Assembly (NCBI GenBank): GCA_019054805.1
Contig: JAHQIY010000004.1
Span: 3,224,001 to 3,288,000 of the forward strand
DNA from: Brachionus manjavacas
Lineage: Eukaryota > Rotifera > Eurotatoria > Ploima > Brachionidae
DNA: 64,000 bases
Reading direction: 5' to 3'
Shown here: positions 34,261 through 46,600 of the stretch, in pieces
Layout of the letters: every line of letters begins with the position of its first letter
Position numbering within the stretch: the stretch's first letter is position 1
Made by a program: the position numbers and the translations under genes
The notes under the pieces: generated by a model
The model's input: only the letters and a program-made list of their open reading frames with translations
Told to the model about the DNA's origin: nothing
Database searches by the model: none

Positions 34261-35645
34261 CAGTTATATTTACCACTACTACACTAAATAAAACAAAGGA
34301 TTTTGCTATTAACCTGAGTTAAATTTTACAAAACAATTTAAAAAATATTTAACTTATTAACTGAACCATTTAACACCAGAACCAATTATCAGGTTTAACG
34401 CAATTATCAAAGAAATTTTACATTCTAATATTACAATAATGCTGTTAAATAATTTTTATTGTTTTTTGATAGATATTCAATAAAAATTAATAAGCTAAAT
34501 ATTCAAATTAAAAACAATCATTTACAAATTTTTTTTAGCTTAGGAATTTTTATATTTTTATAACTTAATTAAAATAAAAAATTAATTTAAAATTTTTTTT
34601 TCTTTATTTTATTTAAAATAAATGAAGTCAGATGAAATAACTTCTCAACCTCAGAGTTATATTTCTCAAGGCGTTTTAAATTTAAATTTTAAAATTTTTA
34701 AATTTTATTAGTTCTTTTGTCTTGTCTTTATACTTTTGGCTTCCTCTCTTCTTTCTCAACTCTTTAAATCTTTCTCTCGTTCAAACTTTTCTTTTGACCG
34801 GTGAAAAAAGGAAGAGAAAATAAAATTTAAAGAAGAAAATCTTCTTTCTGAGAAAGAAGATTTTATTTTTAATTAAATTTTTTTATTTGTGAATTAAGAC
34901 CAACTTTCATCAAAAAAAGTGATAATAAAGATTTGCATTAAAAAATAAAAAAGATATAATTAAATAAAAATAAAAACATCTTCTGTGTCTAAAAAATAAA
35001 CTTGGTTTGCTAATTCACTTAAAATATTTTGAAACGATCTGAATTTTAAGTCATTCAATTAAAGCACCATAGAATCTAAGATAATAATTGTCCCTATTCT
35101 TTCCTAGTGGATAATGGGGAAGCGCTCATCTCCTTTTCAAATTGAATCTAAGATACCGTCTAAAATGTACTGAATCAATTCAAATTAACTTTAAAAATAT
35201 ACTTCATCAATTAGATTTAAAATCAAAAATACTTAAAAACTTTGTCTTAATCAGTGGCGTAGCCAGGATTTTCTAAATCATGGGACAAGCATTCTATCCA
35301 AGTGCTTGAGATTGTGGGAGGAAAAAATAACAGAAAATTTTAAATGGGTACAAAAAATTAAAAAAATTATTATTTTAACAATTCACTTATTAATTAACAA
35401 TTCATTTAAAAATTAATTTTATGATTTAAATGATAATTTTTGAGCATGTTCATTTAAATTTGATCAATTTACCATTATGTAAGGGTATTTTATCATTATA
35501 AAATTTAATGCAAAAATAATTTTAATGCTTGATCATAGGAAAGTTACAAGTACTTTTAATGAAACTTTATATGAAAATACGCAAATTAAAAATTTAATCA
35601 AGCATTGATATAGAAAAAATGCTTCTGATAAATATTTTAACTAAA

Positions 35646-36120
35646 GTTCACGAAATTCAAAACTTTAGTGCTATCTGAATTTCACATTTTTGATTCAAAA
35701 TTCGTAATCTACGCCCTCAAAAACCCGCAAAAAAAATTTTTTACACCCAGGGTTCCAAAAATAGCAAACCCTTTAAAAAGTTGTTGTTCTTTAAAACTCA
35801 AAATCTCAAAGATAAAACTTAAATATACTAAAAAAGTATATATATTCTGAAAGAGCATAAAATTTTCTACATGCTAGTGTAATTTAGAAAAAAAAAAAGG
35901 GTGTGGCGGTTTTTGTTGGCTAAATAAAGAAAAAAAATGTGTTTTTTCTGGTTTAAATCGTATCTCCTCTGAGGGATCAATTATGAGCCCACTTTTTTCT
36001 TTTTTTTTAAATCAAGACAAAATTCTGAACAAATCTATGGTTTTACTTTTTTACTTTATTGCTTTATTTTTCTTAAAAAATCTCTTCAATCATGTGATTT
36101 TTGTGAATTTCGTGAACTCT
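35646..36120. mobile_element. AAGTTCACG-type MITE copy
   Basis: The left end, AAGTTCACGAAATTCAAAAC at 35646, and following ~180 bp match the compact copy at 60836-61071. A matching inverted end, GTGAATTTCGTGAACT, lies near 36103-36118. The extra length relative to the other copy includes a reverse-transcriptase remnant. Confidence 0.6.
35955..36045 (+). pseudogene. LINE RT scrap around the GxPQGS motif
   Basis: Reads ISSEGSIMSPLFSFFLNQ, which aligns with the GVPQGSIISPLLFSIFLND motif of the LINE at 17.6 kb. Only this piece is recognisable. Confidence 0.55.
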
Positions 36121-38279
36121 AAAAGATACTTTAAAAAAAATTGTATTTATTTTTGCGCATGATCAGTAAATTTTTGATCCTAAATTTTAAATTTATCTAC
36201 AAAAGTTCGAGATTATTCTTAAAGAAAATGAGAGAGCAATCATAAATGTTGGAACTGTTATTGCATTATTTTTATTATTATAAATATTATTTTCTTATTT
36301 GTAGGTTCCAAGCTGCTACGCAATTTTTAAAAAAATTATTTATTGCATTGCTACGCTTTGATGATTTTACGTGAATTTACGTAAAAAAAAGTAAAAATAC
36401 CCATTTTTACCTAAATTTTCCCATTTTACTGTAAATTCTAAAAAGACCAAAAAAGCTGCTGTTTTTCTTATTTTTCTTGCAATTTTTTAAAAGATAAACA
36501 TTTAAAAATCTTTAGCTTTTTTTTTTTCAAAAAACAAAAAACTTTATTAACGTAAATTAATGTAAAACGGAAAACTACGTAAATAATGTAACTTACTTAA
36601 AGTTTAACTGTAATGTAAAAAATTTTTGTAAAACATGAAATTTAAATGAGTAAATTTTCGTAGAATATTGTAAAAAAAAAAGTAAAAAAACGAAAGAAAA
36701 TATAAATTTATGAATTTTATATAATTTTATTTTTGTTTAAATTTTTTTAGTGATTAGACCAATTTCCATTTTTTTCATTTACCATTATGATTACCTTTTT
36801 TTGAATTTTAATTTTAATCTTTAAATGTTCTATATAATATTGGTATTTTTCGTGACCTAACCTTTATGATCATCACCATAATTGCTTCTTGTTCATTTTT
36901 TATTTTCCGCATTCTAAGTGAATCTTGACACTATTTTAAATCTTCTAGTCTCTCAATTTTTAAATGCTTTCCTGGTTGTTATTAGAGTCATGTTTGATTT
37001 TATTGCAGTTTTTTCGATTTGGTAACATTTATCCTTAAATTTTTGGGAAAATTATTCCAAACTTCAAGTCAAGTTACTTTTTTTTTAAAAAAAATTTAAA
37101 TTCAAATAGCTTTATGACTTGACTTTGACTTTATGACTTTTGAAAAACTCTAATTTTGCATATTTTAGGATTCAATGAATCAAATCTATCTTTGACAACT
37201 ATTTCTTATTTTTCCTCACGCTTTTTTTTTTAAATTTTTTTAATCTTAATCACAAACTAAAATAACTAAGTTCTTAGCACATTCGTGCAAAAGTTGGTTG
37301 GAAATCTTATAATGATTAGCTTTTTTGCTTAACTTTTCCAGAGTAATTTTACGGTCCGGAAAACAGCATAAAAGTAATCAAGAGAAAATTCGAAAAATTA
37401 AATAATTTAGTCTGTGGCAATTTTGATCTAAAAGAAAATAATTTGTTTTAGAACTTGTAATACATAATTTAAATGACTTTTCTCTTACTAACTTTTAATT
37501 TGAATTGAATTTCCTAATAATTTTGTACATTTCCTTAAAGAATTAAAGCTATCTGATTTTTTTCAAATCAATTTTATTAAGGCTTATTTTAAACTAAAGA
37601 TTTCTTTTATTACTTTCTTTTAACGAAAAATTTTTTATTTTTAAATAAAAAAGATTTTTGATTTATAATTTGAATTACTAATTGAAAATATTAAAATTAA
37701 AAAAAGAAGAGACAAATTTAATTTTTTAAATTTTAAGTTATCTTTAGTTCTACTAATTTAGAATAATTTTTGAAAATATTTATCATGTTTTGATTAAAAA
37801 ATAATTAAAAAATAAAAAAAATTTTTTTAACATCGAAAACTTAAAAAATGAAAACATGTCTTATGTCAAAAACTTGAAAATATTATTTTATTTACAACAA
37901 AATTCCTTGTTACACTCAGGTTTCATAAAAACCTGAACAAATATTTAAGAAAATTAACTTTTGCTTTTAAGTTATATGTCACTAAATCACGTCTTTTCAA
38001 AAAATTTTCATTTGGAAAAATCTTGTTTGAAAAATCCAGTTTTACAAATATGAATTAAGTTTCACAAAACCAACAATATTTCCTGATAGAAAAGGCATCA
38101 GAAAGAGTCTAATAGTTAATTTAATTATAAATTAATTTGAAAATATTTATTTCATATACTCTTGTATAAATCATCTGGGCTCAGATGGATGTTCAAAAAC
38201 TAGATACAAAAGAAAAAAAAATTCCTTATTGAAAAGTCCATTATTTAAAACTGAATTACTTTTCTTACTATATTTATTC

Positions 38280-38370
38280 TACTTTTATTCTATTTTTTAA
38301 TTTAAATTTATTTTTTATAATAATCCGAAAGTGTTAAAGCTCGATACAATTTATAAATAGATAAAATAAA
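38280..38370 (+). repeat. Diverged LINE 3' tail
   Basis: CCGAAAGTGTTAAAGCTCGATACA followed by ATAGATAAAATAAAT-type units resembles the GAAGGAGCTCTAGCTCGGTA 3' terminus of the LINEs in this window, with several substitutions. Confidence 0.4.
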
Positions 38371-39269
38371 TATTAAAAATATTAAAATTAAAGTTGAAGA
38401 AAAACCATTTGAATGAATTTAACTTGAGTCTAATTAATAACTTTGTGATCAAGAGATCAATGCTGAAGTTTTCTCAATTTAAGCTTTCGATATTCAGTGA
38501 TATATACTTAATTTTACAAATTTTGTTAAAAAATTCAAAAAAATTTAAATTTAAACATTACATTTTTGAATTTTTTCCTTTTTAAATAAACATTTAAATT
38601 TTCATTTTTAAAATTTAAATTTTCATTTCATTTTTAATTTAAGCTAATTTTGAATAATATGAAGGGTAAATCGGTCTTTTATAAACAAAGGCTACAGTCT
38701 AATGATTGATCTCAAAACTTAAAGAAATAAAAAATAAAATTGTATGATCTTCTTAATATTAAAGAAGTGAATCTTTTTAAGAAAGAGAATTATACAATTA
38801 TTAACGGATTATTTTTATATGGGTATTTAAATTAAATATTTGGATATTAAAATTGAATTTTTTTGGGTATTTATTTATTGTCAAAACTATTATAAAAAAT
38901 TAAAAATGAGTACATAAGATAAAGAAGCAAAGCTTTATAAATGCGAGTAACGAGCCGTTAAACTTCTATTAAAATATTCAAGAAAAGTAGTTTCAAGTAG
39001 TGTATGATTAAAGAGCTATTACAAGTATAATATTCAGAGACTGTCAAAATATGCTTTAAAAAATATATTCTCTAAAATATGCTCCTAATTTCTTTATAAT
39101 ATGCTTTTCCTTTACTCCCAAAATGCTTTTAAACTTTTTAGGAATATCCTAAATATTCTTTTATTATGCTATAAATTTAAATTGACCAACACTTTCTTTT
39201 TAGCTTTATATTTTATTTACCCGTCTAATTAAATTGCGTTTCAAAAAACACCTACACTCTTCAGATTTA

Positions 39270-39385
39270 TGTATTAAGTCCGAGTCAAAGACTTTTATTT
39301 TTTTTTCACGATGAATATCACGACTAGAAAAATTCTTCAAGTATTTAAAAATAATAATTTATCTTAATCTTGATGACTCGACGTT
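39270..39385. repeat. Dispersed repeat, second copy near 23.7 kb
   Basis: CGATGAATATCACGACTAGAAAAATTCTT, followed by an AATAATAATT block, matches 23680-23790. Both copies are preceded by AAGTCCGAGTC/AAGTCCGGAC-type sequence. Related motifs occur at 6045, 6530, 23980 and 53300. Confidence 0.55.
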
Positions 39386-39634
39386 CCGAGATCCCAAAGT
39401 CAATTTTTTCTCCGGTTTTAAAAATTATTCAAATAAATGTTCCTGTTTTTCCATGTAGAGTAATTGTTCAGGAACGGAAGATCACGAAAATTTTCGCCTA
39501 ATTCTCAACTACAGCCAAAACATTTTTCCAGTCATTTTTATTGCTTAACTTGATCGTGGGATTTCTTTGCGTTCAATCTATTATTTTGATTACCTTCGAT
39601 TCCTTTGTCCATTGGTATGGAATTCGTCCACAAA

Positions 39635-39889
39635 TTAAGGTAAATAGTTCAGGTTATTGCTAAGATTGGGAAGACACATCTTTGTACTGTATTGTTTGCC
39701 GCGTTTTTTTTTTCGATTGCATCGAAAAGGTACTTTTGAACCTATGCCTCTGCATGGTGTATTGTGACAATTCCTTTGATATATTTTTTCTGCAATATCG
39801 GCTTTGTCAAATGTTTTTTTAATTAATTCACCAAGATCAAAAAATACTCTTAATAAATTTTTATTTTTTACAATTTTTTTACTTAACAC
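39635..39889 (-). CDS. Unidentified ORF, 84 codons
   Basis: A Lys-rich frame with the segment RNCHNTPCRGIGSKVPFRCN. The spaced Cys residues recall zinc-binding ends of transposases, but I cannot assign it. Probably TE-derived or spurious. Confidence 0.2.
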   Translation of the reverse strand: MLSKKIVKNKNLLRVFFDLGELIKKTFDKADIAEKIYQRNCHNTPCRGIGSKVPFRCNRKKKRGKQYSTKMCLPNLSNNLNYLP

Positions 39890-40681
39890 TCATTTGATAT
39901 TTTACACTTAAATAAAATATTTAACAACTTGGTTATTTTAGTCAACACTCATTAAATATCTTAAGCACTCTACTAATTTTTTTAATACCCAAAGTGAATT
40001 TTGGCTTAATACCCAATTTTATTGATTAATATCCAACTAAATACTAGCCATTATTAACAAAGTAAACTTTATTAAAAATAACCAAGACCAAGATTCATCT
40101 TGTTATTTTTAAAAAGCTAAGTGATGCTTTTACATTCGTGACGGTATTTCGGACTCTACAGAGCTTTGATTGAATAACTTAAGATTTAAATCTTAACAGA
40201 ACCTTTAAATGAATTAAAAAAACCAAATTTAATCATTTTAATTCTTCTGGAACAGAGAAGGTTTAATCAATAGCTGTATCTTTTTCCTTTTTTAATTTTA
40301 ATTTTAATTTTACTTCTCCTTATGATGGTTAGTTTGTATTAAATTAAATAAATCTGAATTAAATAAAAATAAATTTGTTTATTAAAAAAAATCAAATAAA
40401 ACTCCTTTCATTAATCTAAATTCTCGTACAATTTACAACTACAATTTGATAAGATATTTTTTTAATAAAATTTTACACATTGTGAATTTAGTAGTCTTAA
40501 GTTCAATTTTAAATTTGCATTTGTTCTAGGAGCACATGAGCCTAGCTTTATAATTGCATGCAAGTGAAATATGTTGAGTAGAAATAATTTAGAAAATCTC
40601 GTTTTTAGTTTTAAAAAAAATTTTAATCAAATTTCAAAAATTTATCAATTTTTTACAAGCAAAGAGAGATAAACTATTGAA

Positions 40682-43600
40682 ATGGATAATAAACAAGTTA
40701 CCCATAATCCAGGTCGATTCAAGCAACAAAACAAGCCACATAAGACTGGTCGACATCGTTCCAAGAGCGAAATAGACAAAACCAACAAGGGAAAAGTAGG
40801 AATCAAATCTTTGACAAAAAAGAACAAACCAGATGCCCAAAACAAAGATCAGCGAAAAAACAGACTTAATCAAATCCGCAAAAATAAGCGCGAACAAATA
40901 CTTAACAAAAAGAGATCAATCGGATCCTTAAACGGATGTCCTCATATTATTGTATGTTTAACATAGAAATAAGCATTTTTGTTAAAATATTTGAAATTTT
41001 TTTTAAGTCCATTATCCCACTCTCAACTGATGTTAATTGCATGGATGTTATTGAGCAAATCAACAATAGTGAACCTGAATCTAAGAAAAATATATCTGAA
41101 ACTGGAATTTATACCATTGAGTAATAAAAATCTTCAAACTTTTTTATTATTTAATAAAATTTTCTTATAAAATTTTAGATCTCCAAGATTCAAGTCTAAA
41201 TATAACTTTATAATTCCAAATCCGATGAATACTAACGCTGTTCTCGACACTCTAAAAGTAACCGATACTTGCCTTTTCATTTTATCTGCCAAGAACGGAA
41301 TGGATTCTTTTGGCGAGTCGCTTTTTGAAATGATCTATAGTTATCATTTTCCGACAAGCTTGTTCATTGCCCAAGTAGACTCATCCAGCTCTTGCTAAAA
41401 AAAAATTATATTCTGATATTAAGGGCATCAAAAATTTACCTCCAAAGATACAAGGTTCAACCAAAGACAATTTGCAAAAAGTTATTTCTTCCAAGTAATT
41501 TTGTTTGATTGTAAATGACAAAATGGTTTAAAAAATAAAAAAAAGGGGTTTAGATTCAAAAGTGTTAACACTTGACTCCGACTCCGATGGTCTAAATTTA
41601 CTTCACAAAATATCACAGCATAAACTAATTGAGTCGAAATTCAACGCGACTAGATCGTTTATAATGGCTGAAAAAGTCGAATATGAGCCGTATAAAATAA
41701 ATGTAATTTTTATAATCTAAATTTTAGCTACTTTTGACTGCGTTGCTTTGGCCTAGTGGGTTTATTAAAGTCTCTTTGCCATATAGGCTAGGGTTCAAGT
41801 CTTTATTTAGAAAAATATTAAATTAAAAATAAAAATGATGAATCTTGCCATGCTAATGCTGAGTAAATTTTAGAATTTACAATGAGCTAAGCAAAGTGCT
41901 TTTCTGATTTAAATTCCCTAAATTAAGGAAAGAAATTTTTTTAGAGAGCTGAAATTTAAATTAAATTGGTCTAATTTTTTGTGTTCGAATTACAAAATGT
42001 ATACAATGATGAAATAACATTGAAATAACATTGTATACATTGAAAAAGTGCGATATTTTTAGTGTGATGAAAGTGCAAATATTTTTTTCAGTTTCAAATA
42101 AAAAAATAATTTTTAGCTAATATTGCAAGCATGAAAATATTTTTTTTTATGAATTTTGACTTTATATTTGTGATATGATGATCCTTAAGATAATATTTAA
42201 AACTATCTACGCTCTGTTTTCCTTTTTATAAATTGAGTTTGTGTTAAAATGCATCAAACCAAAGTTTAAGAAGAAAAAAACAAAGTTTTTCAGATATAGT
42301 CGGTTAGGTAAACTGTGGTTCACCTGTTTCTAGAACAATTCTTGTCCTCAGGTTTAATGAACTATTAGTTCACCTAGTCCTAAAATTATTCGCCTATTTT
42401 GAAATTTATCATCTATTTAGAAAAAAGCTAAGTTGGGTGGAGAAGGTAAAATTTGCGAAATAGATGAATCTGTGTTCAACAAAGTCAAACACTTTAAGGG
42501 CGAAAAATTAATTTTAAATATCTTTAATTTTTATAATTTATATTTAAAGGTAAAGATTTAAGTTTTTTAACTTTAATTATTTATTTTTCTGTCAGTTTCG
42601 AGAATTAGGCATTCTATTATAAATAGCTTTATTAAATTTGTTCACATAATCTAAAAATTATTCACCTAATTCTATTTTGGTTCACTTTAACGTGAACAAA
42701 AAAATGGGTGAACCAATAGTTCACAAAACCTGAGAACAAAAATTTTTCGTATAAAAGGTGAACTATGGTTCACCCAACCGACTAGACCGAGAAATTCAAC
42801 TTTCGAATATAAATTTTAATCTACATGAATTATTTAACTTTTTTATTCTTTTTAATTTTTCATATATATTCATTCTGAAGAAACAAAAAAAGTTTAAATG
42901 GTAAAAAAAGAATTTTCAATATTTTTTTCAAATTTCCAAAAAAAAATTAAACTCATTCTATTTCACCTAAGAGTTTAATTTCAAATATGAAAATGTTTGT
43001 AATATTAACTTAAATTTTTTTTTTTTAAACTGAAAAAAATATTTGAAATATTTCGATGGTATTTTCAACATTGGATACATTTTGTAATACAAAAACTAAA
43101 ACCAATTTCATTTTCAATTAGAAATCGATGAAAAAAGTTTTATGATGAATGTTCCAAATTTAAAGCATCTCAAAACAACATCAAATTTTTAAATGATTCA
43201 CATAAAATATCTGACTAAATTTAGAAACTTGCTACAACAAATACAATTCGTATCTTATTTAAGTTTGTCGACCTTAGATCATTCCCGCATTTATTTTAAG
43301 TCAAAATTATTCTTTAAAAATAAGCAGTAATAACTAGACTTGATTATTTTTTCTTGAAAATTGAAAACCGAGGAGAAATTTTTTTTTAATATTTTTTATT
43401 AAAAAATATATGTCTGAAAAGGAAATAATAACAATTTATATTTTAAAAAAGCATTCAAAAGTTTAAATTGGAAGATTTTAATCTTACTATGATTGCTTTT
43501 ATTTTTTAGCAATAAGAAGGACACTTTCTCTTAAAAATTTTGAATTGCTTTTCCAAATTTTAAAGTAGACAGAATGTGTTGAATAATATTTTTACTAAGG

Positions 43601-46600
43601 TTGTTTTACTTCCAGTTGCAGCTTTGAGTTCTTTTTTCGGAACAATAGAGAGTGTTATTTGTATGATATCCACGTGAATTTTTTTTCAAATTAAATTAAA
43701 ATAAATTTATTTGTTGTTGATATAAATACCTTTACACGATCAATAATGTATTTTCTAAGTTACAATTTGAAAAAAGCTTTCAGATCACAAAAAATTTCCA
43801 AAAAGGACTTTTAATTAAAATGGAAGCTTGATGTGAGCGCAAATGTGAAAGCTTGATTTGAAACCATCTTTTGTCTTTCTTGCCATGCTAAAAGATGTTA
43901 GACAAAAGATGGTTTCACAGGATCAGGCGGTCCCCTGGGACTAGATACAAAAAAACAAAAAATGGGTAAAATTTCGGCTTTTTTTGAAAAATCTGGAGAC
44001 TAAATTTTTTTTGGAACAAAAAAATTATTTTCTAAGAGAGAATTTTTTGCTCTACAAGATGGTATGTGATTTTTATATCTTTTGTATATGTTTGCAAAAG
44101 TTTTTCTCATCGGACCAAAGCATACTTTTGACAATCAAAAAACTCTTTGAGCCTCTGTAGTGGAAAAAAATTTTTTTAATATGAAAAGTACGTATTTGAG
44201 GTGGAAAATCGAATCCTAAGATAGCGTAGACGTTTTGCATTTCCAGAACCTTATACACCAAAATAGACTGCTCCTAAGAAAGTGGAATCCGGAACGTGGA
44301 ATATGTTATTCCGTAACCCAAATTCCAAAAAATCACTTTTCATTTCCGTATCTTTTAGTAGATTTTTTAATTCTGGCTTTATTTTTGATGGTATTTAAAC
44401 AATTCTTCAATACATCGAAATGGAAAATAGACAAATTTTTAATAGATCAAAAAGTAAAAGATTTTTTTTGTCCAGCTTGTTCAAATTTTTGCTTAGAGGA
44501 TTCGATAGAATGCGAAAACAGGAGATTTTGGCACCATTTTGATTCTGCCAAAGTAAGTAAATACCGTGCTGTCCCTTTCTATGTTTCTAAATTTTTAGAA
44601 AAAAAAAATGGAATTATTAATAATGATTAAAAATTAAGTTTGAATATAAAAACTAAAACTAAAAATAAATTTCGGTCCTTTCAGAAAATAAAACTATTTT
44701 CTCGAACACGTTAAATGTTTTCAGCATTGCTTGCATTGTCACTATTTTCCAATATTTCGCTTAAAATGGTGTCTTCATGTATTAGCTTGTCTAGAATTTT
44801 ATGAAGGCAGAGCTTTCGGCTAATCCCCAGCTATCAAAACTATCCCTCAATAAGTTTTCGTCAAAAAAATCCTTCCAAATTTCAGAAAACCAAATAAATA
44901 ACATAAGCATATCCTGGTGACCTCATATTTTCATTTAATGATCTTCTTTAATAAAACCAATCAGTCTAGTTTCTATTAAATTGGGACTTCAGTGATCGAA
45001 ACCAACAAATATCGGCCGGTTGAACCAAATTTGTCATACGTGAAGGAACATTTAAAACTATAACATCCTTTGATGCTTATACTGAACGCACAATTGTCTC
45101 TAATGTGACATTGCACATTAGACAAGTTTCATCTATTCTTTAAGGCTGTAAGAGGAACTAGATTTAAAATATTCAACTGATATTTATCATATATAACTTT
45201 TATTTAATCGAAATTCAACTCTTTAATAAATTTTCTTTGTTTGTTTTTGGAATACTGCTAAAAAATTTTTTTGAATTGTTTATTTATTATTTAATGGACT
45301 TTGAGTAATGAAACTCCTTTAGCTATTTTTCATAAATTAAAAGAAAGTGAAACAGGTATAAAGTATTACAAAGTTGGGTTCACAATATTTAAAAAACATA
45401 CAGATAGATATGGTACAATTAATAAAGGGAAACTTCTAGAAAATTGAAAGATTTTGCTTTTGCAGTTCACTCAATTGGAAATTCATAGACAAAAATCGAT
45501 GAGAGAGACTTTTTTTCAGGATCTCTTGAGCTCTCAACAAAAACATCTTCATAGTCCTTTATGAGTGATAAAATTAACTCATTTTTGAAGAGAAAGCAGT
45601 TTTAACTAAAAATTCCGTTCAAGATTTCTTTATAGGGATAACCAGATCAGAAATAAAAAAAATTAGCTTAAGGTTGAGCCAAAAAATTTTACGAAACATA
45701 TAAATTGAATTTTATTTAGCTATTATTTGATAAACTTGGCTTTATTTTTATGATTTCTTTTTATACTTTTTTTTAGAATGAAAAAGCTTCCTAAAAGAAC
45801 CAAGACCTAGGCTTAGAAATTTTTCTAAAAATGTTTCTTAATTTATTTTAATTTTTTTAACTATAAAATAAGATTTTCAACCTTCGTTCCATTAAATCTT
45901 AGAAATATGAATAATGAATAATGAATTTTATTTACTTTTTATTTTTCCAAAATTTTAAGATTCTTATTTCTATTTAACTAAAAAAATTCTAAAAAAATAT
46001 ATTGAATCTTCTAAAAACAATCGATTGATATTTTCATAGATTTAAAAGTATTTGAGTTCCAGTTTAAGAATAGACTAATTTGAGAAAAGCTCAGTTTTGA
46101 ATTTTTTAAGTAAGGGTTAAATTAAGGGTTAAAAGTAAGGGTTAAATTAAAAAATCCGAATTCTGTTATTATTCAAAAATTTATTTTAAAAATTAAAATA
46201 AAAATGTTCTATTAAAGCTTCAATTTTTTTAAAATTCGGGACTTTTTATTTTGAATAAAGATTTTTTCTCCCGAAAAATTCGGATAGACGCGAGTTGACT
46301 GTAGCTACCCTAAAATTTTTTTTTTGTCTAAAAAATTCAATAAACTTAAATTTAAGCCCGACACGGGTACCTTGAAATTGTATGGATATCTGAGAGGTCA
46401 AAATCTGAGCGCCAACTCCTTGATACATATGCCATCCTTAGGCACATACCAAATGAGCGAGATATACGCATTAAAAAAAATAATGGACCAGGAAAATTGG
46501 GAATTAGTTCAAAAAGCAGATCCATCTAAACAAGATTCGCTTGAAACCGAAGCCCACTATGATGAATTGAACGCCGAACAGACCTGGCCTACTGAACAAG

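Larger units (their letters stand above)
34261..40681. other. Gene-poor region between CLEC16A and TSR1
   Basis: No cellular gene recognised. Identified pieces are a MITE copy at 35646-36120 containing a reverse-transcriptase scrap, an ACGTAAA-rich stretch at 36360-36680, a diverged LINE tail at about 38280-38370, a dispersed repeat at 39270-39385 and an unassigned minus-strand frame at 39635-39889. Confidence 0.6.
41703..46356 (+). other. TSR1 intron 5, 4.65 kb, TE-filled
   Basis: It contains a tRNA-like head (41741-41812), a TA-flanked MITE (42297-42783), a perfect 18-bp-stem hairpin (43860-43918), a degenerate PHD-finger ORF (44235-44630), a minus-strand pogo transposase remnant (44770-45150) and a single pogo-type terminal repeat (about 46262-46303). 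Confidence 0.8.

Noticed and set aside
46110..46150. Telomere-like TAAGGGTTA units
   Set aside because: Three irregular units in AT-rich DNA; too short and imperfect to be an interstitial telomere.
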